Below, in pieces: positions 8,024 to 16,796 of a stretch of 64,000 nt of DNA. Below the pieces are notes generated by a model. It was not told the origin of the DNA. It was given only the letters and a program-made list of their open reading frames with translations, and did no database searches. The position numbers and the translations under genes were made by a program. Each line of letters begins with the position of its first letter. Within the stretch, counting starts at the first letter, position 1. This stretch comes from Chromatiaceae bacterium (GTDB lineage: Bacteria; Pseudomonadota; Gammaproteobacteria; Chromatiales; Chromatiaceae). The stretch is taken from the NCBI GenBank assembly GCA_024235395.1, contig JACKMK010000002.1, positions 496,001-560,000 of the forward strand. The letters are read 5' to 3'.

Positions 8024-11000
8024 TCAGCTGGTGAGCGAGCTGCGCGTCTCTTGTTGCCAGATTCCCTCGATCTCTGCGGCCGGCAAGGGTTCCGAAAACA
8101 GGTATCCCTGGAATATGTCGCATCCGGCAGCCTTCAGGAAGGCCTCCTGGGCAGTCGTTTCGACACCCTCCGCGACGGTGTCCAGTTGCAGATGCTTGGC
8201 CATCGCCAGGATCGCCCGGGCGATCGCCACGTCGTGCATGTCGTTGGGTATGTCGCGCACGAATGCGCGATCGATCTTCAGCGTGTCGGCCGGCATGCGT
8301 TTCAACGACACCAGCGATGAACGACCGCTGCCGAAATCGTCGATGGCGATGCGCACGCCGAGTTTGCGAAGGCTCGCGAGGGCGGCTACCGCGTCTTCGG
8401 CGTTGTCCGTCACCAGCGTCTCCGCGACTTCCAGTTCGAGCAGTTCGGCCGGCAGCCCGGTGTCACGCAACACCGAAGACACCAGGTGAAGGATGTTTCC
8501 GTGGGTGATCTGCGAGCTGCTCAGGTTCACCGCGAGCCGCATCGTCGGGGCGCCGTTGGCGCGCCATTCGCGCATCTGTTCGCATGCCGTGCGCAGCGCC
8601 CATTCGCCGATCACGCCGATAAGCCCGCTCTGTTCCGCGACCCGCAGAAAGCGTTCCGGCGGCAGCAGGCCCTTGCCGGGACATTGCCAGCGGATCAGTG
8701 CCTCGACCCCGATCACGCTTCCGTCCGCAGTGAGCTGTGGCTGGTAATGCAGCACGAACTCGCGGTTCTTTACCGCGCTGTGCAGATGCGACTCCATGAC
8801 CAGTTGCTCGTTGGTCGAGGCGGTCATCGACACAGCATAGAACTTGTAGCCGTTGCGGCCTGCGGACTTGGCCTGGTACATGGCCGCGTCCGCGTGCTTC
8901 ACGAGGGTGGTCGCATCCTCGCCGTCCCTGGGAAATACGCTGATGCCGACGCTCGTGCCGATGTGCAGCGTGTGTTTGCCCACCTCGAACGGACTGCAAA
9001 TCGCATCGATGACCTTCTGTGCAACATTGGCGATCTGCGCGTCTTCGGACGTCGACTCGAGCAGCAACGTGAATTCGTCTCCACCGAGGCGGGCGATGGT
9101 GTCCTCGCCGCGAACCAGTTTGCGCAGACGTTCGGCGACGGCGGCGAGCAGCGCATCGCCGACCGGGTGGCCCAGGCTGTCGTTGACGTTCTTGAACCGG
9201 TCGAGGTCGAGAAACAACAAGGCGATACCGTTGTTTTGCCGCTTGGCGCGTTCGATCGCATGTGAGAAACGATCGAAAAACAGCTCGCGATTGGGCAGGC
9301 CGGTCAGGTTGTCGAAATACGCGAGTCGGTGGATGCGCTGCTCGCTTCTGCGTTGTTCGGTAATGTCGCGGGTCACGGACACGAACTGTTCCGGGAGCTG
9401 GCCGCCGTTGCGGATCGCAATGATGGTCTGCCAGGTCGGAAACAGCTCGCCGTCCTTGCGCCGGTTCCAGATCTCGCCTTCCCAGACGCCTTTCTTGAGC
9501 AGTCCGTTCCAGAGCTGCTCGTAGAAAGCGGGCGGGTGTTCTCCCGAGTGATAGGGTGGGCGACGATGGCCGATCAATTCGTTCTCGCTGTAACCGACCA
9601 TCGCACACTGGGCACGGTTTGCACGCAGGATGCGACCCCGTTCGTCCGCGACCACGACGCCCTCGTTGATATGCTGAAACACGTTTTCGGCCAGGAGCAT
9701 CGACTGTTCGGCGCGTTTGCGCACCGAAATGTCGCTGAAGATCACGACCGAGCCGCGGCTCTCTCCCTCGGTCTGCAGGGGGGTACGCGTGAACTCCATC
9801 TCGAGCAACAGGCCGTCGCCGCGTTGCGCAGTGGCCTCGCCGCTGTGCCTTGTCTCGATGTCGTTGGTGGCGAGCGGGCAATCCGCGGCGCAGATCGGCA
9901 GGTGGTCACCTTCGGGGTCCGTGAGCCGGCGGCCGAGCAGTTCGCCCGGTTGGTAACCGAGCAGTGCCTCACCGGCCGGATTGATGAAGCTGATACGCCG
10001 ATCGGTGTCGAGCCAGAAGATCCCTTCACCGGCCGATTCGAGTAACAGGCGTTGACGCTCATCCGCCTCTTCGCGGCGACGGATCTCCTCGTGCATGATG
10101 CCCTGCAGGCGTTTGGTCTCGCTCAGGTCGCGCACGATCGCGAGGTACATGGCGTGACCGTCACTGTTGATCCAGTTGAGTGAAAGGTCGAGCGGAACGG
10201 TCGCACCGTCCTTTCGCCGGCCCTCGATCTCGAGCCGCACGGTGCGATCGCTGCCGTGAAGTTGCGGGAGATCTGCGGTGAATAACGCCTGTATCGGTTT
10301 GCCGATCGCCTGGGACTCCGAGTAGCCGAACATCGCTGCGGCGCGGACACTGAACGCCGTGATGACGCCCGATGAGTCGGCACTGATCAGGCCGTCGGGT
10401 GCATGCGAAAAAAGCGCGCGCAGCTTGGCGTGCCCCCGGTCCATTTCCGCGGTGCGTTCCGCGACCATGTGCTCCAGGCGTCGATTCTGCGAACTGGTCA
10501 AGCCACTGACAAAAAGGATCAGCGACCCGGCCAACATCGTGATCGCGAACAGCGTGCCCTGCAGCAGACGCGTTCCGCCGAATACCTCGGCGGCATCGAT
10601 CTCGACGGCGACACCCAGATCGTTGTCGGGCAACCAGCGCCATGCACCGATCACCCTGGTGCCGCGGTAATCGGGGTAACCGTCGATGTCGATTCCCTGT
10701 TCGCCCGCTATCGCGGCGGCGGCCATTCGCGTCAGGTTGCCGGTGGTGGGATCGTTCAGTGTCAGGTTGGCGAAGCTCTCCTCCCCCCGGGGAAGCCGGC
10801 CGCTTTCCCAGAGACCGGTCGTGAACCGGCTCTCGCTGAGCAGGAGACCGTTGCGATCGAATACATAGCTCTCCCCGGAATCCCCGGCGGTGCCGGCGTT
10901 CAGGGTCCGGAACAGCGAGTTTTCGAGGTCGAGACGCAGCGCGATGACGGCGATCACGGCACCGGCTGGATCCCGCACTGGCGCCACCGCGAACGCGGTG

Positions 11001-11539
11001 GGCGGACGTGCCTGCCCGCGGCCACTGCTGTGGTTCAGCGGGACCTGTGCCGGTTGCGGCAGCGACACCCGGGAGTCGCCCGCACGGGCGCTTTCCAGTA
11101 CGCGGCGCTGGCGCACCAAGGGGCTGGGTTCACCGACCAGCTCGTTGCGGTCGGCAGCCACCACGATGTCGTCGGGCGCGATGATCAGGAAGCCCGGATA
11201 CAGTTCATGGGCCAGTAGTGGCGTGAGGATGTGGCGTATGGCCGTCTGGCTGTCCGCCGCCAGCAGGGCCTCGGGGCGACGCGGTTCGTTCAGCAGGGCC
11301 TGCAGCGCCACGACCAGCGCGGGTTGCGCAGCGGCGAAATCGGCGTCGACGATCGCGCGCCTCGATTCGGTCTCGATGCCGCTCGCGATCACGTCGAGCA
11401 GTGACACCAGGTTGCGCCGTGCCTCATCCTGCAATCGGCGCTCACTCAGGCCGCTCATCAGCAGGGCGGCACCGATCAGCGCCAGGATCGGAATGACCGC
11501 TTTCAACGGGGCCAACGGGAAGCGCCAGGGTTTCTGCAC
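8024..11539 (-). CDS. Membrane sensor with Cache, three PAS, GGDEF and EAL domains (cyclic-di-GMP turnover)
   Basis: 1171 residues. A membrane helix at about 12-30 is followed by a large periplasmic double-Cache-like region (about 35-325) and a second helix (about 330-350). Three PAS domains lie in tandem (about 375-740; the last has the GEIWNRRKDGELFPTWQTI PAS-fold signature). The GGDEF domain has an intact LGGDEF and an RGED inhibitory I-site five residues before it. The EAL domain has intact EALIRW, DDFGSG, the TLKIDRAFV strand and AEGVE/QGY. Both cyclase and phosphodiesterase centres therefore look competent. It should sense a small periplasmic ligand plus a cytoplasmic PAS cue and set the local c-di-GMP level. 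It is a single-gene unit, not clearly linked to its neighbours. Confidence 0.95.
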   Translation of the reverse strand: MQKPWRFPLAPLKAVIPILALIGAALLMSGLSERRLQDEARRNLVSLLDVIASGIETESRRAIVDADFAAAQPALVVALQALLNEPRRPEALLAADSQTAIRHILTPLLAHELYPGFLIIAPDDIVVAADRNELVGEPSPLVRQRRVLESARAGDSRVSLPQPAQVPLNHSSGRGQARPPTAFAVAPVRDPAGAVIAVIALRLDLENSLFRTLNAGTAGDSGESYVFDRNGLLLSESRFTTGLWESGRLPRGEESFANLTLNDPTTGNLTRMAAAAIAGEQGIDIDGYPDYRGTRVIGAWRWLPDNDLGVAVEIDAAEVFGGTRLLQGTLFAITMLAGSLILFVSGLTSSQNRRLEHMVAERTAEMDRGHAKLRALFSHAPDGLISADSSGVITAFSVRAAAMFGYSESQAIGKPIQALFTADLPQLHGSDRTVRLEIEGRRKDGATVPLDLSLNWINSDGHAMYLAIVRDLSETKRLQGIMHEEIRRREEADERQRLLLESAGEGIFWLDTDRRISFINPAGEALLGYQPGELLGRRLTDPEGDHLPICAADCPLATNDIETRHSGEATAQRGDGLLLEMEFTRTPLQTEGESRGSVVIFSDISVRKRAEQSMLLAENVFQHINEGVVVADERGRILRANRAQCAMVGYSENELIGHRRPPYHSGEHPPAFYEQLWNGLLKKGVWEGEIWNRRKDGELFPTWQTIIAIRNGGQLPEQFVSVTRDITEQRRSEQRIHRLAYFDNLTGLPNRELFFDRFSHAIERAKRQNNGIALLFLDLDRFKNVNDSLGHPVGDALLAAVAERLRKLVRGEDTIARLGGDEFTLLLESTSEDAQIANVAQKVIDAICSPFEVGKHTLHIGTSVGISVFPRDGEDATTLVKHADAAMYQAKSAGRNGYKFYAVSMTASTNEQLVMESHLHSAVKNREFVLHYQPQLTADGSVIGVEALIRWQCPGKGLLPPERFLRVAEQSGLIGVIGEWALRTACEQMREWRANGAPTMRLAVNLSSSQITHGNILHLVSSVLRDTGLPAELLELEVAETLVTDNAEDAVAALASLRKLGVRIAIDDFGSGRSSLVSLKRMPADTLKIDRAFVRDIPNDMHDVAIARAILAMAKHLQLDTVAEGVETTAQEAFLKAAGCDIFQGYLFSEPLPAAEIEGIWQQETRSSLTS

Positions 11540-11753
11540 AGGATTCCTATTCTTGTTTGGGGTGGCCAGCGACCGTGGCTGCGGTCAGCCGGTGTATCGA
11601 GCAGGATTAGCGGCCGGCAATGCCCGATCTTGATCCGGCATGCCGTGCGGCGGGGCTTGCGCCAGGGGGGCGGCGTGGGGCCGACGATGAGCGGCCGGTC
11701 GGTCATTTCGAGGTCGGCGGCCCTTTGGGGTATCCACGCGGCGACTGCTTTGA

Positions 11754-11769
11754 ATTAGTATTTACTAAT
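11754..11769. promoter_or_regulatory. 16-bp inverted repeat ATTAGTA-TT-TACTAAT upstream of feoA
   Basis: Perfect 7-bp arms with a 2-bp centre, in an AT-rich island that contrasts with the surrounding GC-rich DNA. It lies 57 bp before the feoA start. The arms do not match the standard FNR, NsrR or Fur consensus, so the binding protein is unknown. Confidence 0.55.
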
Positions 11770-11801
11770 AATCAAGAGACGTGTAGTCTGGTCTAATCTG
11801 C

Positions 11802-11815
11802 AATGGTTCTCATTA
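11802..11815 (+). promoter_or_regulatory. Fur-box-like sequence in the feoABC leader
   Basis: AATGGTTCTCATTA reads on the other strand as AATGAGAACCATT, close to the AATGAGAATCATT core of gammaproteobacterial Fur sites. It lies 12 bp before the feoA ATG and overlaps the likely transcription start (a TCTAAT candidate -10 sits at 11792-11797). Iron-replete Fur would be expected to repress here. Confidence 0.6.
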
Positions 11816-11826
11816 AGGTATGAGCC

Positions 11827-12060
11827 ATGACCCAAACCGTGAGTGTCGGCGATCTGACCATCGGCCAGCGCATGCGCCTGGTCCGGATCGACGGTGGTCG
11901 GCAGTTGCAGCGGAGACTGTTGGCGCTCGGCCTGGCGATAGGCGGTGAGATCGAGCTGGTGCAACGCCGCGCTGACGGCGTGGTTCTCGCGCGGGGCAGC
12001 AACCGGATCGCGCTGGGCGGTGGCGTGGTTCGGCACCTGTTTGCCGAGGTGATCGACTGA
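11827..12060 (+). CDS. feoA: Ferrous iron transport protein A (FeoA)
   Basis: 77 residues, a single SH3-like FeoA domain: QLQRRLLALGLAIGGEIELV followed by a basic loop and the LALGGGVVRHLF-type ending. FeoA is a small cytoplasmic partner thought to act on the FeoB G-domain during Fe2+ uptake. AAGG at 11815-11818 is the ribosome site. Its TGA overlaps the ATG of feoB by one base, so the two are translationally coupled. An AT-rich promoter region with a Fur-like box precedes it. Confidence 0.93.
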   Translation: MTQTVSVGDLTIGQRMRLVRIDGGRQLQRRLLALGLAIGGEIELVQRRADGVVLARGSNRIALGGGVVRHLFAEVID

Positions 12061-14381
12061 TGGGCCCCGGCGCTTCGCGCAGCGCACCCGATGCCCCCGC
12101 ACCGCTGACCATCGCGATCGCCGGCAATCCGAACTGCGGAAAATCGGCGTTGTTCAATGCGCTGACCGGGATACGGCAGACCACCGGCAACTGGCCGGGG
12201 GTGACTGTCGAGCGCAAGGCCGGTCGGTGTCGTATCGACGGCCGCGAGATCACCGTGGTCGACCTGCCTGGCATCTACTCGTTCGACGCCGCATCACTGG
12301 ACGAGAAGGTCACGCGTGACTATCTGCTCACGCGCGAGGCCGACCTGGTGGTCAATGTGGTCGATGCCGCCAATCTCGAACGCAATCTGTACTTCACCGT
12401 CCAGCTGCTCGAGATGGGCGTCCCACTGGTCGTCGCGATGAACATGATGGATGTCGCGCGCAGACGTGGCATTCGTATCGACGCCGATGCGCTCGCCCGG
12501 CGCCTGGGTTGTCCCGTGGTGCCGATCGTCGCTACCACGCTCGAGGGACTCAGTGAACTGCAGGCGCGTATGCTTGCCGTGGCCGATGCGCGGCAGGCAC
12601 CGGGTTTCCCCCTGGCGCACGACGATGCGGTCGAGCAGGCCCTTCAGCGTCTGCAGGCGCTGCTGGTCGACACGCCGCCGGCGAACCGTCGCTGGGTGGC
12701 GTTGAAGATGCTCGAGGGCGATGAGGAGATCGATGGCGACGGCGATCATGCCGAGACTGTCGCGGAGGTCGGGCAATGGGTCGCGGAACGCATCGGCAAC
12801 GACGTCGGCCTGGCCATTGCCGACAGTCGCTATACCCATGCGCACATCCTGGCGCGGTCGGCAACCGATCATATGCACCAGGTGCGGCGTACCTTCAGCG
12901 ACTACATCGACCGCATGATCCTCGGGCGCTGGACAGGGGTGCCGATATTCCTGGTCGTGATGTACCTGATGTTCCTGTTTGCGATCGATATCGGTGGCGC
13001 CTTCATCGATCTGTTCGATGGTATCGCCGGGGCACTTTTCGTCGACGGGTTCGGCGAACTGTTGACCGGGGTCGGCGCTCCGGACTGGCTGCGGGTGCTG
13101 CTGGCGGACGGCGCCGGCTCAGGCTTGCAGGTGGTTGCGACCTTCATCCCGATCATCACCGCGTTGTACCTGTTTCTGGCGATGCTGGAAGATTCGGGGT
13201 ACATGGCGCGCGCCGCGTTCGTGATGGACCGCTCGATGCGTGCGATCGGGCTGCCCGGCAAGGCCTTCGTGCCGCTGATCGTCGGTTTTGGCTGCAATGT
13301 CCCGGCGGTGATGGCGACGCGGACGCTGGAAAACGAGCGCGAGCGGAAGCTGACGATCCTGATGAATCCGTTCATGTCGTGTGGCGCGCGGTTGCCGGTA
13401 TATGCACTTTTTGCCGCGGCGTTCTTTCCGACCTCCGGGCAGAACGTGGTGTTCCTGCTGTACCTCACCGGAATCCTGGTCGCCGTGTTGACCGGGCTGG
13501 CAATGAAGAAGTCATTGTTGCCAGGGGCCAGCAGCGGCTTTGTGATGGAATTGCCGCCTTATCACCTGCCGACCTTGCGCGGTGTGATGCTGCGTGCCTG
13601 GGACCGTGTCCGCCTGTTCGTCAAAGAGGCGGGCCAGGTGATCGTGGTGATGGTGATCGTGCTCAATCTGTTGAATTCGCTTGGCACCGACGGCTCTTTC
13701 GGCAACGAACACACCGAGCATTCGGTACTGAGCGAGACGGCTCGCCTGGTCACGCCGGCATTCGCGCCGTTGGGGCTGCGCGACGACAACTGGCCGGCGG
13801 TGGTGGGTATCTTCTCGGGCGTGCTGGCCAAGGAGGTCGTGGTCGGGACGCTGGACACGCTGTACAGCCAAACCGGCGGCACCACCCCCGCCGATGCACA
13901 GCCGGCGTTCGACCTGTGGCAGCGTATCCGCGAGGCACTCGCGACGGTGCCGGCGAACCTGGCGCAGGTGTCGCGTACGCTGACCGATCCGCTGGGGTTC
14001 GGCGCCGCCGAGCAGGCGTCGACGCGCGCCGCGGACGACGCCGTGTTCGGAGCGATGCAGGCGCGATTCGATGGCCAGGCGGGTGCATTCGCCTACCTGT
14101 TGTTCGTGCTGCTGTATTTTCCGTGTGTGGCGACCATCGGTGCGATCCGGCGCGAGACCGGCGGTGCCTGGGCGGCATTCGTCGCTGCCTGGTCCACTGC
14201 CGTCGCCTACGCAACGGCGACGACCTACTACCAATTCGCGACCTATGCCCAGCATCCGACGCAGTCGCTGTTGACGATCCTGGCGGCCGCTCTGTCGATG
14301 ATCGGTGTGTTGCTCGGCCTGCGGCTGTGGGCGAGGCGCAACGGACGTGGTGTCGATCGTCTGGATTGGTCTCGCCCATGA
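12060..14381 (+). CDS. feoB: Ferrous iron transporter FeoB
   Basis: 773 residues. The N-terminal GTPase domain shows G1 GNPNCGKSALFNALTG (from residue 22), G2/G3 DLPGIYSF and G4 NMMD, followed by a helical GDI region. The C-terminal half is the membrane channel with two Gate motifs (FGCNVPAVMATRTLE and SGVLAKEVVVGTLD). It imports Fe2+ across the inner membrane. Length matches E. coli FeoB (773). It overlaps feoA by one base and feoC by four (ATGA), forming a feoABC operon. Confidence 0.97.
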   Translation: MGPGASRSAPDAPAPLTIAIAGNPNCGKSALFNALTGIRQTTGNWPGVTVERKAGRCRIDGREITVVDLPGIYSFDAASLDEKVTRDYLLTREADLVVNVVDAANLERNLYFTVQLLEMGVPLVVAMNMMDVARRRGIRIDADALARRLGCPVVPIVATTLEGLSELQARMLAVADARQAPGFPLAHDDAVEQALQRLQALLVDTPPANRRWVALKMLEGDEEIDGDGDHAETVAEVGQWVAERIGNDVGLAIADSRYTHAHILARSATDHMHQVRRTFSDYIDRMILGRWTGVPIFLVVMYLMFLFAIDIGGAFIDLFDGIAGALFVDGFGELLTGVGAPDWLRVLLADGAGSGLQVVATFIPIITALYLFLAMLEDSGYMARAAFVMDRSMRAIGLPGKAFVPLIVGFGCNVPAVMATRTLENERERKLTILMNPFMSCGARLPVYALFAAAFFPTSGQNVVFLLYLTGILVAVLTGLAMKKSLLPGASSGFVMELPPYHLPTLRGVMLRAWDRVRLFVKEAGQVIVVMVIVLNLLNSLGTDGSFGNEHTEHSVLSETARLVTPAFAPLGLRDDNWPAVVGIFSGVLAKEVVVGTLDTLYSQTGGTTPADAQPAFDLWQRIREALATVPANLAQVSRTLTDPLGFGAAEQASTRAADDAVFGAMQARFDGQAGAFAYLLFVLLYFPCVATIGAIRRETGGAWAAFVAAWSTAVAYATATTYYQFATYAQHPTQSLLTILAAALSMIGVLLGLRLWARRNGRGVDRLDWSRP

Positions 14382-14644
14382 TCCTCGAGCGTTTGATCAC
14401 CTATCTGTCTCAGCGTCGGGTCGCCGGTGCCTACGAGATCTCGCGCGCGATCGACGCGTCGCCGGATGCGGTGCGTGGGATGCTGGAAACGCTGCATCGA
14501 CGTGGCCTGGTGCATCCGGTGCAGGTGCCACAGGGTTGTGGAAGCAGCTGCCGGAAGTGCACGCAGGTCGCCAGCGATCTGTATGCGATCGGCCCCGACT
14601 CGGCAGAGACACCGGACGGTGGCGGCTGCGGCCGTTTGGCGTGA
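14378..14644 (+). CDS. feoC: FeoC-like winged-helix protein with four cysteines
   Basis: 88 residues, starting MILERLITYLSQRRVAG. The first 55 residues read as a small winged-helix domain (AYEISRAIDASPDAVRGML). A loop follows with three cysteines, QGCGSSCRKC, and a fourth near the end in GGGCGRLA, matching the cysteine-rich wing that binds an Fe-S cluster in enterobacterial FeoC. FeoC is thought to stabilise FeoB or regulate its activity. The ATG overlaps the FeoB stop in ATGA. The gene converges on the M1-like peptidase gene, with 28 bp between the ends. Confidence 0.85.
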   Translation: MILERLITYLSQRRVAGAYEISRAIDASPDAVRGMLETLHRRGLVHPVQVPQGCGSSCRKCTQVASDLYAIGPDSAETPDGGGCGRLA

Positions 14645-14672
14645 CATGCAATTGCCATCTGTGCCGATCGAT

Positions 14673-16796
14673 TCAATCTCTGCCTGACGCCTCGAGCGGT
14701 GCGCGCGGCGGCAACCGCAGGGGCACCGGCTGGTCGTCGAGCTGTCGGGTGAGCGAGCTGTGCGTCGCGCTCAAGGTGTCGCGTACCTGGTTCCTGCCGT
14801 CTGCGTCGAACACCAGGCGGCCGTAGCTGCCGTAATGCGGTAGCTTGCGCGCGAGCGCACCTATCGTCGCCGGGGCGGGTGCGCCAATGAAGCCCGTGGT
14901 GACACCACGCTCACTGCTGGCCACCAGGACCACACCTGATTGCGCGGCCTCATACGCGGTTTCAGCGATCATCAGACGCTGGCGCTCGAGTCGCTGATCG
15001 TCGCGATCGAAGGTGCGGCGTGCCTGTTGCAGCGCGCGGTTCTCCCAGCCGAGCAGCAAGCGGTCGGCGTCGGTCGACAGCTTCTCCATCGCGTCGTCGC
15101 GCACCACGCGCAGACCGGGGTAACGCGCCTGCCACGCCGCGACCAGCGTCTCCCATGCCTCGCGCATCGGTGCGGGGGCATCGCTCGGCAGGATCACCCA
15201 TACCTCGCGGCCGCCGAACAGGCGATTCAGTGCTGGGGGTTGCTCCGTGACGTCGAGGACCCGCAGCACGTCGAATTGCGGATCGATATCGACACGCAAC
15301 GGCCGCGCATCGAATTGCCAAGTGAAACGGTTGCTGGCCGCGTCGATGCGTACCCGTTCGCGTCGTGCGAAAGCCTCACCGGCCAGGGTGATCGTCAACG
15401 GGAGGTCGAACGCAAACGGCTCGGATTGGGTCTGATCGATCTGCAGTGTCAGACGCCAGGCGCCACCGTCCGCGGCCCGGCTGGCGTCGGCCAGGCGCAG
15501 TCTCGGCGCGCCGCCGCGGTCGATCCACGGCAGCATGTCGTCAACCGTGGCGCTGTCCGAACCGCCGATTGCCCGCACCGCGTCGGCAAACCCGATGCGC
15601 GTGTAACGGTGCTCGTTCCACAGACGGCGCAGGCCGGCTACGAAGGCCGCGTCACCCAGTCTCTCGCGCAGCATGTGAAACACCATCAGTGACTTGCTGT
15701 AGCCGATCGATTGCGAGGCGTCGTTGTGCCGGCTGACGAAGGTACGCAGCGGCCTGTCCTGGCCCTGAAGGGCAAAATTGCTGTAGCGCTGCAGCGCCTT
15801 GAGACGGTACTGGTCGCCCTTGCCTTCGCGTTCCTGCATCCAGTGGTCCGCCAGATAGGCCGTGAGCCCCTCACTCCAGTTGCCGAGTGCGTAGTCGACC
15901 CGCACGCCATTGCCCCACCAGTTGTGCAGGATCTCGTGTGGTAGCGATGTATAGGGGATGAAAGGCAGGCGCATGACCTGGGAACCGAGCAACGTGAAAG
16001 AGGGCATCCCGAACCCCGTCTGCCAGGGGTTCTCCACGACAGCAAATTTGGCGTAAGGGTAGGGCCCGATCAGTTGACTGAAGTGGTCGAGGTACCCGCC
16101 CATTACCTTCAGGTAGGTTTCTGCCAATGCGGGATCGTCGTTGAGCAACCAGACCGACAGATCGATGTCGCCGTGACGACGCGCGTGGCGGGTGAAGTGG
16201 CCGGCGATCAGGTAGATGTCGTCGTAAGGGGCCTCGGTGGTCCAGCTCGCTCTCGCGGTACCCTGTTCCCGTCGGCCTATGCTGACGGCCTGCCAGCCGT
16301 CTGGTAGGTTCGCATTCAGGTGGACTGCGTCGAAACCATTCTCGAACAGCGGGTACCAGGCGGATGCGCCGTCCAGATAGACGCCCTGCGGCGTGATGAC
16401 GCCTTGGGGCATGTCGCCCAGGCCGCGGCGAGCGGAGAACATGGGCTTTCCCCGATAATGCAACTTAAGCGTGTCGGTGGGTGTCTGCAGTGAAACGCGC
16501 CAGGTGGCGCGCAGACCGTCGGCGGAAGTGCCGAGGACTCGTGCGGTACCGCCGTCGCTTTGCACCTGCAGGCCGGCGTTGAGGATGAACTCGAACAGCC
16601 TGCGGGGTTGCGTGGAGGTCACGATATCGTGCACGTCGATCTCCCCGCTTTCGGGCAGCAAGGTAACGTTCAGCCTGTGCACCAAACCGGAGCCGGCTGC
16701 GAACAGGGGTGAATTGATGATGCTCAGGCAGACGACAAGCAAGACAGCGCCGGCACGACGCCGGTTGATCGCCGGGGGGATGGTGGTGATCGCCAT
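14673..16796 (-). CDS. Exported M1-like (gluzincin) metallopeptidase
   Basis: 707 residues with an N-terminal signal peptide (NRRRAGAVLLVVCLSIINSP, about 11-30, cleavage near FAAGS). The zinc site of M1 peptidases is intact: HEILH at 287-291 and the third ligand Glu309 in WSEG, exactly 18 residues further. The exopeptidase GAMEN motif is not present; its place is taken by FGMPSFTLLG (262-271), so it may not be a true aminopeptidase N. The C-terminal 250 residues do not resemble the ERAP-like domain. Probably periplasmic; substrate unknown. Its 5' end overlaps that of the divergent ChaN gene by about 80 bp. Confidence 0.85.
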   Translation of the reverse strand: MAITTIPPAINRRRAGAVLLVVCLSIINSPLFAAGSGLVHRLNVTLLPESGEIDVHDIVTSTQPRRLFEFILNAGLQVQSDGGTARVLGTSADGLRATWRVSLQTPTDTLKLHYRGKPMFSARRGLGDMPQGVITPQGVYLDGASAWYPLFENGFDAVHLNANLPDGWQAVSIGRREQGTARASWTTEAPYDDIYLIAGHFTRHARRHGDIDLSVWLLNDDPALAETYLKVMGGYLDHFSQLIGPYPYAKFAVVENPWQTGFGMPSFTLLGSQVMRLPFIPYTSLPHEILHNWWGNGVRVDYALGNWSEGLTAYLADHWMQEREGKGDQYRLKALQRYSNFALQGQDRPLRTFVSRHNDASQSIGYSKSLMVFHMLRERLGDAAFVAGLRRLWNEHRYTRIGFADAVRAIGGSDSATVDDMLPWIDRGGAPRLRLADASRAADGGAWRLTLQIDQTQSEPFAFDLPLTITLAGEAFARRERVRIDAASNRFTWQFDARPLRVDIDPQFDVLRVLDVTEQPPALNRLFGGREVWVILPSDAPAPMREAWETLVAAWQARYPGLRVVRDDAMEKLSTDADRLLLGWENRALQQARRTFDRDDQRLERQRLMIAETAYEAAQSGVVLVASSERGVTTGFIGAPAPATIGALARKLPHYGSYGRLVFDADGRNQVRDTLSATHSSLTRQLDDQPVPLRLPPRAPLEASGRD

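Noticed and set aside
6350..8320. A 656-codon open frame on the plus strand
   Set aside because: It lies opposite the antiporter gene and its protein is Gln/Arg/His-rich with no fold or motif; a typical antisense shadow in GC-rich DNA.
12776..14377. Long upstream extension of the feoC frame
   Set aside because: It runs inside feoB in another frame; only the part from 14378, with winged-helix and cysteine motifs and an ATGA junction, is credible.
16471..16716. Upstream extension of the ChaN frame to 16471
   Set aside because: It would overlap the peptidase gene by over 300 bp and adds Ser/Arg/Cys-rich sequence before a clear signal peptide.
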